Under the pieces are notes generated by a model. It was given only the letters and a program-made list of their open reading frames with translations, was not told the origin of the DNA and made no database searches. A stretch of 64,000 nt of DNA from Lucifuga dentata (Eukaryota; Chordata; Actinopteri; Ophidiiformes; Bythitidae). Shown piece by piece: positions 1 to 12,987 of this stretch. A program made the translations under genes and the position numbers. Within the stretch, counting starts at the first letter, position 1; every line of letters starts with the position of its first letter. The stretch covers positions 1 to 64,000 of the forward strand of contig VXCM01002510.1 in assembly GCA_014773175.1 (NCBI GenBank), written 5' to 3'.

Positions 1-2785
1 AGTACTCTTCCTTGGCATGAAACCATACTGCTGCTCAGAAATGCTGACTTCTGCCCTTAGTCTAGTGGGTGGTTATATTTCACAATTCAAATACGAATGA
101 ATGTCTTGTTAGTGACAACTGAATTCCAAAGGAGATTCAGGTGGTTTGTTTTAAACTATTAATAATGAAGAACAATAAAGAAAATCATAAGGAAATTATC
201 TCTTTTTGTTTACCGTGTTTTTATTAAACATTTTAGCTTTTAAACAAACTATAAACGGGACAGCAAGGCAGCATACAGTACAAGCATACCACAAAATTAA
301 AGGGGCAAACACAAAGATGCAGGAATACTGATCAACCACACACAAGCGTGTAAAAATGAGCACCTGATAGCCTTTTTTTTTTTTTTTTTTTTTTAAGAAA
401 ACTCAACTGAATCAACATACATCTTAAATGTGACAGTTTTCAGTGAACGTAACCGTCAAAGGCCATCGACGCAGCGACGCACTCAGGGTAAGTCATCAGA
501 TAAAAAGGTCACTAGTTTATCCGAAACACAGCGGCTATAGCTAACTTAGCTACAACTAGCTTGAACTTAACTTTTAAACCTCAGAATTATCCATTACATT
601 AAATAACACAAAGACATAAATAAGCGGTCAACATTGTTATAAATGAAATACCTATCACACAAACTCAGTCAACAAAGTGAAACAACAGACACATTAGCCA
701 CATATGTAGCCTGACCTAACAGCTTTATCAAGTTAGCATTAACATTTGGCTAATGCAGCTAGCATTAAGATGATTTATGGAGCTGAATTCAGAGTTGAGC
801 GGTTGTCATTTTGCCATTTATCAAATCTCAGGGCTTACCGGACGCTGAGGGTTTCCGTGTCCACCTCGTTCAGCTGTTTTTTTGGACTGTGTCGTCTCTA
901 AAGAACTTTTCTCTGACTCCCCATCTCTAAAGTTCTGTCCTCAACATTGCTAATACGGTATATTAGCTCCTCCTGGTGACTCCACTCAGCTGAAAGCGAA
1001 TTTCTGAAAATACCCAGTGCTACCTATACAGTAAATTTGCTACCGCAAAAACGAGAAAAACTAACAAGAAATTAAGACAAAAATAAAATCACAAACATAA
1101 GAGCGACAGATAAGACAATTATTTAAATGGATTCATATGGATTCATACAAACTGGAAAAATTTAAATTAGCAGTAATTTCAGGATAATAACAATAAGCAT
1201 AAAGTGCGCTTCAGAAATATGTACGGATTTTGCTGATATATTTAGGGAAGACTGCTCCTAAGACAATAAATAAATACTTTTTTTTTTCAGTTTACTGAGT
1301 AAAAGAATGCTTAATACAAGTGTTTTTTTGTTTTGTTTTTTTTTTGAGAGAGAATTCACTCTTTGTATATCTACTTAACTTCGACTTGTCACAGCAGGTA
1401 AATCACAGGTGAAACTAATAGCATTAATCATGACTCCAATTCCAATTAGGTCCCTCAGTTCCTGGTTCACAACGTTGGTACTACTAAATGGAAAACAGTC
1501 ATCATTAACAACATTAAGTACACCTGAGTTCAAGGCAAAACCTCTGCCAGTTCCTAAGACAAAATATCATAAATGGTATGGAAGCTCATTCTAGCAGGAA
1601 AATGAAATTTGGTTTTAAAGCCAGGAAAGAAAAAAAACAGTAAAATTTAACTCTAAATATCTCATACAAATTTGATTTATAAAATGCAAATCATAGGTTT
1701 AAAATTCCAACACAGTCAAATTACAAGACAGTGAGTAACAACTTGGACTTAGATGATCAAAACTATTCATTTTTATATCAACATTTAAATTATAAAGAAC
1801 CATTTTAGCCCAGATATCCATTTGGAGTGCCCTTAAAAAGTTATGACAGCTGCAAAACCAAAACAGGATATTTAGTTAAATAGGAAAGTTTACTATTACA
1901 GATGCCAGTAAGAGTTAAAAAAAAAAAAAAAAAAAAGGAATCAGTCATTAAATAATTAAAGTTTATTCATCTATATTAACCAAATGTGGATGACACTTTA
2001 ACATAATAATCATTAAAGTTCCCCGTATAACATTTCAGCATTGTGAAAGTTAAAATAAAATGCTACATTCACTTTGTACCACTGGTTAATGTGTCATTAA
2101 AAACATGAGTTCCTGTTTTGTTCTTTCTATAGACTTGTATTTGTGGCAAACTATATTGTCACATAAAAAAAAACAGTTAAACCCTTTACAAAACACAGGA
2201 AATATATCAAAAAGCTGCACAATATCTCTCCATATATAGCTACTCAATAATTTAATCAACCAGTGAAAAAACTCAAGTGATGAAATCAGTTTTTGTGTTT
2301 TGTGCACTATAATGCACACATAATCACTTTACTAATTCTAAGTTTTAGGCACAATTACCAGTAGGTGATATGAATTATATTTTTAATTGCAATAATATCA
2401 CAGGGTATTCAGGGTATTACGGTATCACAGGGTATTTACTGAAGAATTCTAAATTGTATTCAATGGAACAATGATGAGTGACAGCAATGAATTATCACTC
2501 ATCCCTACACACATTTTTTCTTGATATGTTAATGTGGCTGAAACATAAAATGTTGAGCTGGGACATTTTTTCAGAAGTAACTATAGTCAAGAAAGAGGTG
2601 TATATATAATTATGAAACAGTAAAACAGCCCAAACGATTTATCCCACCTTATTTTGACCAATCCAAATGGACAGAACTTGTCATTTGCTTAAGTACAAAA
2701 TTAAAATGAGGCATACAGTATTTATCAGTAACAGTGCATGATGACTCTGTCCAGAGATTATCAGATGAAGAACAAAAGTCTCTTC
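1..2785. other. Left-edge region without a recognised gene
   Basis: This AT-rich stretch holds poly-A/poly-T runs and no reading frame I recognise. The part next to 2785 should include the afmid 3' UTR, which is read on the minus strand. A modestly GC-richer patch around 830-960 contains a good minus-strand splice donor and is listed separately. I see no tRNA, rRNA or conserved protein exon. Confidence 0.6.
838..960 (-). other. Possible untranslated first exon of a gene extending left
   Basis: On the minus strand the sequence ending at about 838 is followed by GTAAGCCC, a strong donor. The only ATG I see just upstream opens a nine-codon frame, so a 5' UTR exon is more likely than coding sequence. 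The two other frames are open only briefly. The remaining left part of the window would then be intron 1 of a gene whose coding exons are outside. Confidence is low because the call rests on a single splice site. Confidence 0.2.
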
Positions 2786-5700
2786 TCAGCTCTTCCCCAT
2801 CATCTTCAAGAGGAGCTACAGAGGAATAAAATCAAACACAGCACTGGTTTATCTTAGTTTGCATAGAAAATCACCTAAAAGACGTTAAAACTCCATACTA
2901 CAGGTTGACATTGTGTGTACTTTTCTGAGTAAGCCATGCTTGCTGCTACAGATAAGCACTGTAAATGTTACTGGGAAAAGTGAAGAATTTCTTTTTGTTC
3001 TGTTTTATTGGACATTCTTTAAAATCAGCTTAAGATAGAAGTACTTAATTCCCAAGTTGACATCATGCTAATGTACCAATAAGCCAAAAAAAAAAAAAAA
3101 AAAAANAAAAAAAAAAAAAAAAAAATTGTAAGTAAGCTTAATTCTTTCTAGACTGATGTTCTTGTAGACAACACATTTTCAAAATTTGGACCAGCTTTAT
3201 CACCACCGTCACTGGATGTTCCTGTTATTGCAGACTGTACATTAATAGTGAATCTCTAACTGAAGCTTTGATGTGTGCTAGTACTAAAGCGTGTGTTTTT
3301 TATAATAGTCAGCTTTCAGAATTGAGTGGTATTCCTTGTTGAAGACAGTTTCTCTAGCGTGCCCATTCTCAGCTCTGAACATATGTTGATACATATGTTG
3401 TTATCCTAGAAGCATCTATCATAACTTATTTCCCTGCTTCTAAAACAACAGCATCCTTAACAAAAAAAAAAAAAAAANAAAAAAAAAAAAAAAAAAACAC
3501 CATAAGGCTCTGGAAGACGATATCTATTGTTAAACAGTTTTGGCTTTGTGTACACACACAGTTTGTACCTTTGTGAGGTGATACTCTCCATCCGTGAGTT
3601 GTTCGATGATATCAAAGTGGTCTGTGTTGGGCACATCCTCCATTGCTACATTTAATCCTTCTGCTGCCAACATCTTTAAGAAAAAAAAAGTGTCAGAAAG
3701 TGAAATGAATAGAAAAGTGAGATATGAACAACCATTTAAAAATTCCAAGATAATACTTGTAAATATACAGTGGAAATCCAATTGCTCAGCTTGTGGAAGT
3801 CTGAACTTGTTGAACAGAAATCTGCTTAACTCCTGAGTTTGATCAGTAACCCGCAGAATGATGTGGATCATAAGCAATAACTGTATACACATCTCAGACT
3901 CAGAATGGATTGAGGGAAACAATCACTTGTTGCATCTGATAAAGGCTGTGACAAACTACCATCATGCTCTTTACAAGTGTTGAATTCACTTTCAACTTTG
4001 GCCTTGAGAGTATGTTCAAACTTCTAAAATCATGTTTAGGAAAAAAAACCTTAACACTCTAACCCAAGTAGCATTCATGCTCTGTCAGCTTCACTGACTT
4101 TGTAATATTCTTCTGACTGCTTGCGGAACTCAGGTGAGTCATTTTGTGCGATGGCGATGACAATGTGGCAGCTGGAGGAGGAGAGTTTGAGCTGAGGGAC
4201 CAGCTTGCTGGGGCTGTTCCTCACTGCAACCTCCCTATAAGCAGACAGACAGACAGACAGACAGAGGGAACAATTACCGACTGGCACTGACAGTCCAAGC
4301 GGAGAACAATTACACATAAACACACACAAAGACATTTGCATGCACAGTTTCTCTATCACAAGCCACTAGTGGCACTCCACAAACACACAACACTCATGCT
4401 GTCTGCAAAAAACTGAGCAAGAGAGTGAGACGTACTCTGTCATCTTCAAAGGCTCGTTGATATAAGTTGACAGGATGGGCAGGAGGTCATATATGCCACT
4501 GACCAGGAAAGCACCTGGTAACAATAAAAAGAAAACGTTTATCATCTCTGCATCATTTATGTCTCAAATATTTCATTCATGAGTATCCCTTTTTATTGAG
4601 TCATACAGTATGATGGCGTATTAGTGCCATATGAAGAAAAAAAAAGCAAGGGGCATTATTTCGTGTTTTTAAACATGCAAATTTGCACATTTAAAGACTC
4701 AAAAAAAGGCTGTATGTATGCTGTCCGTATGCCATATAAAAAAGTGGCAAATTTGCACGTTTAAAAACACGCAAATTTGCGAGTTTTCAAATTCAAAAAA
4801 ATAATAGGGGGAATCACCACCTTACCGTTGTGACTGTATGTCTGCAGTAATGACATTATTAAATTATACCTTACCTTACCTTTCACTGGATTTAGCAATA
4901 AAGAAAATTGTGCTTTTAGCGCAAAATCATCTAATTATCATATGCACACGGACTTTTTTTTTGAGTTTTTAAACTGGCAAATTTGCATGTTTTTAAACGT
5001 GCAAATTTGCCAGTTTAAAAACACAAAATGATGCCCCTCGTTTTTGTTTTCTTCATATGGCCCTAATACACCGCTGTACATACAGAGATCAAGTGCTGCC
5101 ATTTTTTTTTTTTTTTTTTTTNTTTTTTTTTTTTTTTTTTTGCTCTTCCTGTCTCACCTTTAATCTGAGGGGTGATGTTGTACTGCGACCAATCAGTGGA
5201 GAGAACCATTGCAGCCAGGTGAGCTCCAGCAGAATGGCCAAACAGGTACAGACCACTGGATAGGGCAAAAGATCAGCAAGATTTTATTTAAAACAAAAAA
5301 AAGAAAAAAAAAGAAACAATAAACATGTAACGATTCATAGGTTTCACGATAATGCTCCGTTATTTCAACAAATTAAAAATTAACACTAAAAACAAATGGT
5401 TTGTACAAAATGATGTCCTGAAGTACCATGAAGTGTTCCACAGGTATAACAGAATGATAATAATTTGCTCATTCACCATAATACACTTGTACCAAAAGAA
5501 TAAAAATGGAAAAAATAACACACCAGGATTCAAACCGAAAATCTCCACAATGCATCATCTATATCAGCAGGAATCAGTGGGAGATTCCTTTTAATTTTGT
5601 GGTGATAAATATTTTCCAGTCTGCATATAGAATATTACCTGCAGGATGAACACTGAACCTGTGGTGGTAACCCTCCACCCAGAAAGAACTGCATTATAAC

Positions 5701-7719
5701 ATGATGAATTAAGATTAACTTGATTCCAGTGGTGTTAATAAAAGGGAAGAACTAACAAAAAGTGCAGGTACCTGATATGAGAATACTGCTGAATGACAGA
5801 CACAACGCTTCGGCGTACTTGGGACACCATCAGGTCCATGTTTCCTGAAACAGATGGGAAAGGGATGACATTCCTACTACATCTACTTAAGCCGGTGACC
5901 CCACAGCAGAAACAAAACTCTCTACTGTAAGAATTCAGAAAGAGTCTACCTTTGGGAGCAGTATCATAGTCAACAGCGACCACCACTACTCCTTTATGGA
6001 CCAAAGGAACAGCCATGAATCCTGACTCTTCCTTGCTGTGCGTGCAAATAGTATGATGAAAAACCTGAAGACTGAGAAATGCTGTACATCTACATGACAT
6101 TTCAGAAACCACAGAGAACAGAACATTGTACCTGAGAAACTGCCAGTACCCTCCATGTAGATAAATAACAAGAGGGACATCTGAAACAGAGGGAGGAAGG
6201 TATTACTGGTTCTGTTCTGCATACTCGAAATGATACACTGCGACACACACACATGGCTGTACCCAGAGAGGAGGTGCTGGGTATGTACACATCCAGTTTC
6301 TCTCCATCTCCCTCTCCATATGGCACATTGAGTAACGTTTGAGCCAGGCCACGGGCACGCTCTGTACCTGGACACACACACACACACACACACAGTGAAC
6401 TTAAAGAGACTTGAGTTTAGATGATAATGGAACAATCGAATCGTGGTAGAAATGAAAGATTTCCGATGCATCGAATCGCAAAGGAGACGATGATTTACAC
6501 CCCTTTTATATAAATATGTCTCACAAATATTTCAGTTGCATCAGTCTGTTTAGGAAAGTATGTAGTATGTAAAGTATGTAAAGCATGTATTGCACTTTGC
6601 TTTTTTTTTTGTTTTTTTACATGTTCCAAACCCCACTATAACCTGGGCTAAAAATTTTGTGAAGTTACACTGATTATGAATGGGCACCAAATTTGACAGC
6701 ACACGTGTGCTGTGACAGTGTCACTGATCGGTGTTTTGACTGAGCTTCTGTCTCAGGATGAGCTATGAGGAAAACGTATTAGTCAACATTCGTCAAAAAT
6801 CAATCCAAAATGTACTCAAAAATAAGCTAACCAATCTCTTTTAGAGCTGTTATGACAGTTTATACTTGCTCACAGACAGAGAGGAGCTCACATTATCAGT
6901 CCTCCACTGGATCGAAATGTTATTAGACCATTACGGAGCTCCAGAACACACCCACCTGCTCTAATAGCCTTCACGTGGGCCTGGATCACGTCGTCTGCAG
7001 ACATTCTGTGAGACCACCTGCTGGGTGAATACTGCCAGGCAAGCTCCTGTCACACGGAGAAACACTTTTTTGTGAACACTGATAGCAACCAAGCCGCCAT
7101 GAAAGCCAGCTGCTGCGAGCTGATCAGTGACATAAACACGGCGAACAGCGCCCTCTGCTGGTACTAGCTTAGCTTAGCTCTGCCTGCACAGCCTGGAGTA
7201 TACGTGTGGACTTCTTCGGTGTGTAGTGCATTCAAAGAATTTATTAAGGATTTAATAAATTAATTGTACATTTAAATTAGTCTATTAAAACACTTGGTTA
7301 AAAAAAAATTATTCAATGTCCCAAGACATGTCATATCACCATAAGAGCCTAAAGATTCTTTTAAAATCGGTTTCACTTTTCTCATCCTAATCACAATTTG
7401 ACACATTTAATGCTAAATTGCGGAAATGATTTAACTGCTTTCTCTGTCCACATATAGCTCTACAGCTACTTTTTCTGTCATTAGAATAATCAGACTTGAA
7501 CTAGATTTGACATTTAACAGTGGAGACAACAGTTTAGACCTGTGGACCCACAGACTTGCAAAATATTTATTCAAGGTTTGAAAACAGACTCAACGATGAC
7601 ATGGAAAAAAAAAACAAACAAACAAACAAAAAAAACCCCAGAAGAGATCAGTCTCGTGTATCAGAGATTAAAAAAAGTTGATTTCTTACATCTTTGTTCA
7701 TTTTGGCCCAGTGAGTCAT
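2786..7719 (-). CDS. afmid: Kynurenine formamidase (arylformamidase), 11 exons
   Basis: Alpha/beta-hydrolase that cleaves N-formyl-kynurenine to kynurenine and formate in tryptophan degradation; expected cytosolic. Coding exons, 5' to 3': 7719-7690, 7046-6956, 6367-6263, 6180-6132, 6035-5950, 5844-5772, 5255-5158, 4514-4436, 4234-4099, 3673-3569, 2815-2786. All phases join and give 293 residues (human about 303). The oxyanion motif HGGYW is at 84-88. The nucleophile elbow GHSAGAH gives Ser153, and Asp236 (QNDSPEF) and His268 (NTDHFD) complete the triad. Exon 1 encodes only MTHWAKMNKD; it was placed by its strong donor (GTAAGAA) and because it joins in phase to ELAWQYSPSRW, as family N-termini do. 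The last exon encodes LLLKMMGKS and the stop. Several introns carry poly-A/T runs with a lone N, so their lengths are unreliable. The gene is divergent from tk1. Confidence 0.95.
4608..5075. mobile_element. MITE-like foldback element in an afmid intron
   Basis: The left end (near 4614-4670, GTATTAGTGCCATATGAAGA followed by an A-run and GGGGCAT) is repeated in inverted orientation at the right end (near 5025-5070), giving terminal inverted repeats of roughly 50 bp with a few mismatches. The inside contains several short inverted motifs around AAATTTGCAC. There is no coding capacity, so it looks like a non-autonomous DNA transposon. I could not fix the target-site duplication, so the ends are approximate. 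Confidence 0.6.
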
Positions 7720-8494
7720 TCTGTCGCTTGAAGTTATTTCAAAAGAAATTCCACTGACCCACAAGCAACATACATGCGCATAGCATGAGGCTGAAGAACT
7801 GAACTTTGACACACACGTGAACTTCTGAGTTCATTCCGAATTCCGTATTTACAAGGAACGCAGCGTTAATGATCCCATCCTTTCACCTGATTGGTACAGA
7901 GATTAAGAAGGAGTAGGCAGAGGTGGAGGTTTAATGCGAGGTCAAAAGCCTAGTATTTGAAGTTTTAAAGTCTACCCGCCTATGTAAATTAAAGTATTTA
8001 TAATTCTTTGCACATTGCAGTTCAGCTACATCCACGTTTACAAACGGCTCGCTGTTTGAGGTCGAGCTACTGGAAATGTGGGAAACTGCATGATGTAGCA
8101 GGTGCAGAAATTAGGGAACCAGAGATGGTAGATAGATGGGCGTCAACAGTAGCCTGTTGTGTTGTCAGAGCAGCAACTATGTGCAGATTTGTCACAAATA
8201 ATGTGTACAGAAATCTGAAGAATTCATTAATGATTTTTACACACTTTGGCATGAATGATAAAAAAAAATATGTCTCATAATATTTGTACCGAAACAGGAG
8301 CTACCCTGCAGCTTGGCAGAGGTACCTCCAACTGCATCTTTACAACAGGCAGGCTTTTGAGGAAAGAGAAAGTACAGTGTAGATATTTTTCTAAAAAATA
8401 GATTTAAAAAGAAAAAAAAAAACAGACCAGTCAGTCAAGAGAAACTAGAAGTGAATAGAACCAGAGAAGTGCAGAGAAGTGCAGAGAAGAACCA

Positions 8495-8619
8495 CTGAAG
8501 TATGCAGTAAATGTGCCAAAAAAAAAAGGACAGTTGGCATGGGAGTGTAAGTTTAGNCTGAAGTATGCAGTAAATGTGCCAAAAAAAAAAGGACAGTTGG
8601 CATGGGAGTGTAAGTTTAG
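8495..8619. repeat. 62-bp direct repeat split by a single N
   Basis: Bases 8495-8556 and 8558-8619 appear identical, including a ten-A run, and are separated only by an N at 8557. This is the expected result when two contig ends sharing an overlap are abutted instead of merged, so the second copy is probably not real. Confidence 0.85.
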
Positions 8620-8813
8620 GTGAAATCTCAATGAAAATGCACATAGTTGGGACAATCAGAACCAGAATTTGCAACAAGTAGCATCACCTGCTCCACCTCC
8701 ACCTCCACCTCCACAACAGGTGGTTTAACCCATGTATAGAGAAATTGAGTATTACAGTGAAACTCAACCTGGGAATCTAAATTTATCAAAGCCCAAAAGA
8801 TGATAGTTGACAT

Positions 8814-9370
8814 GTTGAAGTAGTTAAGTAGTAGACAGTTGAAACAGATGACAGATAGTGCTTTTAGTCAGTCTGCATTCTTTATCTCAGCAGCTAAAGA
8901 GTGGAATCTACTGCCAGTACAGATTAGAGAGCTTAATACTTACTGCTCCTTCTCAGGTCAGTTAAAACAGTGGCTCATTGAGAATCAGACCTGTCAACAT
9001 CATTAATGTACCAGCTGCCTGTTACCATCTAGCTGTTGTCCTGTTTGTTTGTGTTGAGTGTTGACTGTTTTGTTATTGTGACATGTTCTATTATTCTGTT
9101 TTTATTGATTCATGCATGTTGCTTGTGGTTTTACTCTGTTTATAGCTATGTTTGTATTTTTATTGTTTAATTAGAGTATTAAGTTGTAAATGTATATTTT
9201 ATTTGTATACTGCAGCCTTCTGGGCTAACTCTGGCTCATTTAGTTTACTGTTTTATTGTTGATTAATGAGCATTGTCCCTTACAAATAAACTAATAAACT
9301 AAATAAATAAACAAATAAACTAATAAACTAATAAATAAACTTACAAATAAACTAATAAACTAATAAGTGA
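8814..9370 (+). mobile_element. Truncated LINE retrotransposon 3' end
   Basis: From about 8856 one frame reads SAFSQSAFFISAAKEWNLLP and then a further stretch ending ENQTCQHH and a stop near 9008. The FFISAAKEWNLLP block is typical of the extreme C-terminus of fish LINE reverse transcriptase proteins. A 3' UTR-like stretch follows, and the tail is made of repeated AATAAACT-like units. It is 5'-truncated with no catalytic domain, hence inactive. Confidence 0.7.
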
Positions 9371-9679
9371 AATGAAATGAAATGATCTCATGACAGATGT
9401 ATCCAGGCGCAATGTGTCAAAACAATAAAAAGATTAGAGCGGAATAATATTGCCTGGAAGAAATAAATCATATTATTCTTATTATTATTGCTGTTGTTGT
9501 TGTTATTGTTGTTAATCATAATAGTAGTGGTATAAATATATAGTCTTAAACAAAGATTTTTAAATAAATTCTATTTACAGCATATCTACAAAGACAAATA
9601 ATAACATGAGAACAAATTCAGTTTGGACTTAAAGCAAAGAATAACACAAAGGGATCCCAGCAGTAACAGACCATCCTCG

Positions 9680-9840
9680 ATGCTATGATTGGTTCCAAGT
9701 GGCGCCGGCGCTTTTTGCCGCCCCACCTAATTGGTGCAAAGTATCACGTGATCGTCTGACAAGCCTATTTTCTCTATGCTCATTGGCTGATTAAATTTCT
9801 GGTATAAACTCGTACCGGTAGTGCTTGGAACGCGCCATAT
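9680..9840 (+). promoter_or_regulatory. tk1 promoter: inverted CCAAT boxes, E2F-like site, TATA box
   Basis: Visible elements in order: inverted CCAAT (ATTGG) at 9688-9692, a GC-rich E2F-like stretch with GGCGC and TTTTTGCCGCC at 9701-9723, inverted CCAAT at 9730-9734, a palindromic E-box CACGTG at 9745-9750, inverted CCAAT at 9782-9786, and TATAAA at 9803-9808, about 135 bp upstream of the start codon. NF-Y-bound inverted CCAAT boxes together with E2F sites are known to drive S-phase expression of mammalian TK1. The factors acting here are inferred from the motifs only. Confidence 0.75.
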
Positions 9841-9940
9841 TCAACTTCTTTCTTACAGTGCAGTTTTCCAGAACACGGCTAATTTCATTTATTTTATTTT
9901 ATTAAAAATTATCCTTTTTAATAATAATTAAAAAAAAAAA

Positions 9941-12921
9941 ATGGACAGTGTGAATTTTCCGAGAGTTCTCCCGAATTCCCCGAGGAAAGTCCGAGGACAA
10001 ATTCAGGTTCGTAGATGATTAATGTAACATTAACCAGCACTAGTCCTTAATTAAGTTTAGTTAGATAAACAGAACATAATGTTTTTATGCACGTGTTTAA
10101 ACCATTTGTGGTTTAGTCCTTAAACTTTGAGCTAACTCACTATCCTAACTGAAAGTCCCTCGCTGTTTACAGGTCATCTTTGGGCCGATGTTTTCAGGAA
10201 AAAGGTAAGTTAATAATGCTTATTAGCACACAGAAACCTGACACGTTTTGTTCGCAGGTGTAGCTGTTGTCAGATGTCATTCACTACCGTAACAGATCCT
10301 TTAATGCCACGAACTCCCAGCAGACTTAAACTACCCGCCAAATGTGCAGCATCGTTCACTCATACAAGTCAAAAGCGACGTTTAAAGTGTGCAATTTGTG
10401 TATTTGTACATGAAGCTACAACTTTGGTTACTTATTAATACCCAATTCATGCAAATTTAGTGCATTATACTATCTTACATGCCATGTACTACCACAAATG
10501 TACTGTATATTACCAGAAAAGTAGTCTATAGAATGCTTCTTGAAATCGGTATTAAAGCAACATAAGACAATTACACAAACATGGTATTTTCTTGTACAAA
10601 GCGTCGTACAATCTGCACTAACAGAATATAAGTCTTTCAGATTGTCATGAAGCCAGTAAGTTGGTCCTATTGTTACTTTGCTTTTGGTGGAGTGATGTTA
10701 TTACAAAGGTTTTAATAATGTTTACTTTCTGCCTGCTTGTCGGTACAGAGCCAGTAATATGCCACAGGAGTAATTAAGTGATTAGTTCTAAACAAGTAAG
10801 AACATTAACAGAAGTTGTAGTTTTGATGCTAGTAATAGTAGTGGCAGTAGTAGTATTCATTTAAATGAACATTAATTACTTTAACAGGTTTTTTTTTTAA
10901 TGTATACTTATTTTAGTAAATTTAATTATTCTAACTAACTTAACTTATAGAGAAAGCAGGCTCCATAATTTTATGTCACTGGTGTAATTTAATGAATTTC
11001 TTTTATTTTGCAGCACTGAATTGATGCGAAGAGTTCGCCGTTTCCAGGTAGCTCAGTACAACTGCTTGGTGATCAAATATGCCAAAGACACACGTTATTC
11101 TCAATCAGGCATGGCCACGCATGACAAGTAAGTGACTTTTAAAGTATTGTTTTAATTAAGAGCTTTCTGTACTATTTCTGTAAAGTTTGGCTGGAGGTGA
11201 CTGAAGTGGATGTAGAGATGTTAGGGCTTTGTGACCTACAGGAATAAATACAAAAGATATAGAATAGAATAGAATAGAATAGACTAGACTTTATTGTCCC
11301 CATAGGGACATTTGTTCTGGACTCCAAGTTGCCACACAAACATCCACGACACATATCACAACACAGTCCATAGTAACACATAACATATATCACAATCGAC
11401 AACAACATCAAATCGACACATTAAAATCTAAACGTATTGCACAGACCCCGCGACCTCGACAAGTGACCTCAGTGTAGACTGCTATTAAGAACTTTGACTG
11501 ATACAGGCACAAATGAGTTCTTAAACCGTTTTAGTTTAAAGTGTGGAACTCTATATCTTCTGCCAGAAGGTAACAGTTCATATTGTGAATACAAAATATG
11601 ACAAGGATCATGTTGGGAACATTCAACCGGCATTCAGAAAACCTACACCTGTGAAGGCATCCACACTGTGTGACTATATAGGAAAAATTACAAATATATA
11701 ACACTGTATTAAAAACTTGATTGTCGAAAGATGACCGATGATTTTCTTTTTTTATTACATTCAAGTTTATTTTCATGTCAGGTCTGGGTCATATAATAAT
11801 GAACTTTAATAATTACCAGGTTTACCTGACTTGAACATAAAGAAATCGGGAATTGTTTTAAATTGTTGTTAGGGATAAGCAGACAAGGGTAAATACAGTA
11901 TAATACAGTATATCCTTGTTCCCACTGATTTGCAAAATATGAGCACAACTACCCCCTTGTGGTGAGATTCTGCAGTACATGTAGATAATTTTCTTGCACA
12001 CTAATAATTATCAAACTGCCAAAAAAAAAAAAAATTCTTTATCTGGTCTTAATACAAAATAAAGCGTTCCTCAATAAATTAAACACATTTTGTACATAAA
12101 ATGACATAGACTAAGAAATTTAGCAAGGTAACAAGATAACACTCAATTCATTTAAAATAAGGATTCTCCCTCTGTACATTCAGAAACACAATGGAAGCGA
12201 TTCCAGCCAATCGTCTGCAAGATGTACGGTCTGTGGCATTACAAGCCTGCGTCATTGGAATTGATGAAGGCCAGTTTGTGAGTATGACTTTTTTTTCTTA
12301 GCTTCAATTAAGCTAATTACTGTTCAGCATCCAGGATGTTTTTCTCCCAACAAGTAAGCAGATAACTCAATTCGTAGTGACTGTCCCATCAGTTCAGTTC
12401 ATCGTGTCATACTCTAGGGTTTGTATCAGGCTGGGTTATTATAAATGTCAGAAAGGATTAATGCTCAGACCACATCCAGTTTTTTAATCACTAGACTAGC
12501 TCTCTCGAGACAATATATATATATATATAATAAGACCTCATGTATCTCTGTGCACTGCAAAATTTTAATGAATGAAATAACATTAACTGACTGAAAACCA
12601 TTTTAAGAAACATTTTACCCGTGCCCTTTGTGGCTTTTAATGCTGTTGATTTTTAAAAAATAATTATTTCAGGTTGCCTTGTTCTTTCATAACAGTTTCA
12701 ACCTGTTTAATGAAATAAGTTGCATTTATTTAACTTGTGACAAACATTGGAACATTGGTTTAGAAAAGTGCTAAATGATTGTTTACTTATTTCCATGTTA
12801 ACAAACTAAAGCTGTGTGTATGTGCTGCTGTAGTTTCCAGACACAGTGGAGTTTTGTGAAGAGATGGCCAATTCAGGGAAGACTATCATTGTAGCTGCCT
12901 TGGATGGAACCTTCCAGAGAA

Positions 12922-12987
<66 letters not shown>

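Larger units (their letters stand above)
7720..9679. other. afmid-tk1 intergenic spacer
   Basis: This holds the afmid 5' UTR and promoter, with an inverted CCAAT motif (ATTGG) near 7889. It also contains a short direct repeat split by an N at 8557, a LINE 3' end, and AATAAACT-type simple sequence at about 9285-9370. No other coding sequence is recognised. Confidence 0.6.

Noticed and set aside
7060..7120. Start codon at the upstream side of afmid exon 2 (MAAWLLSVF...)
   Set aside because: This frame hits TGA just before the acceptor of exon 2, and any intron would be only about 44 bp; the exon at 7690-7719 fits the family far better.
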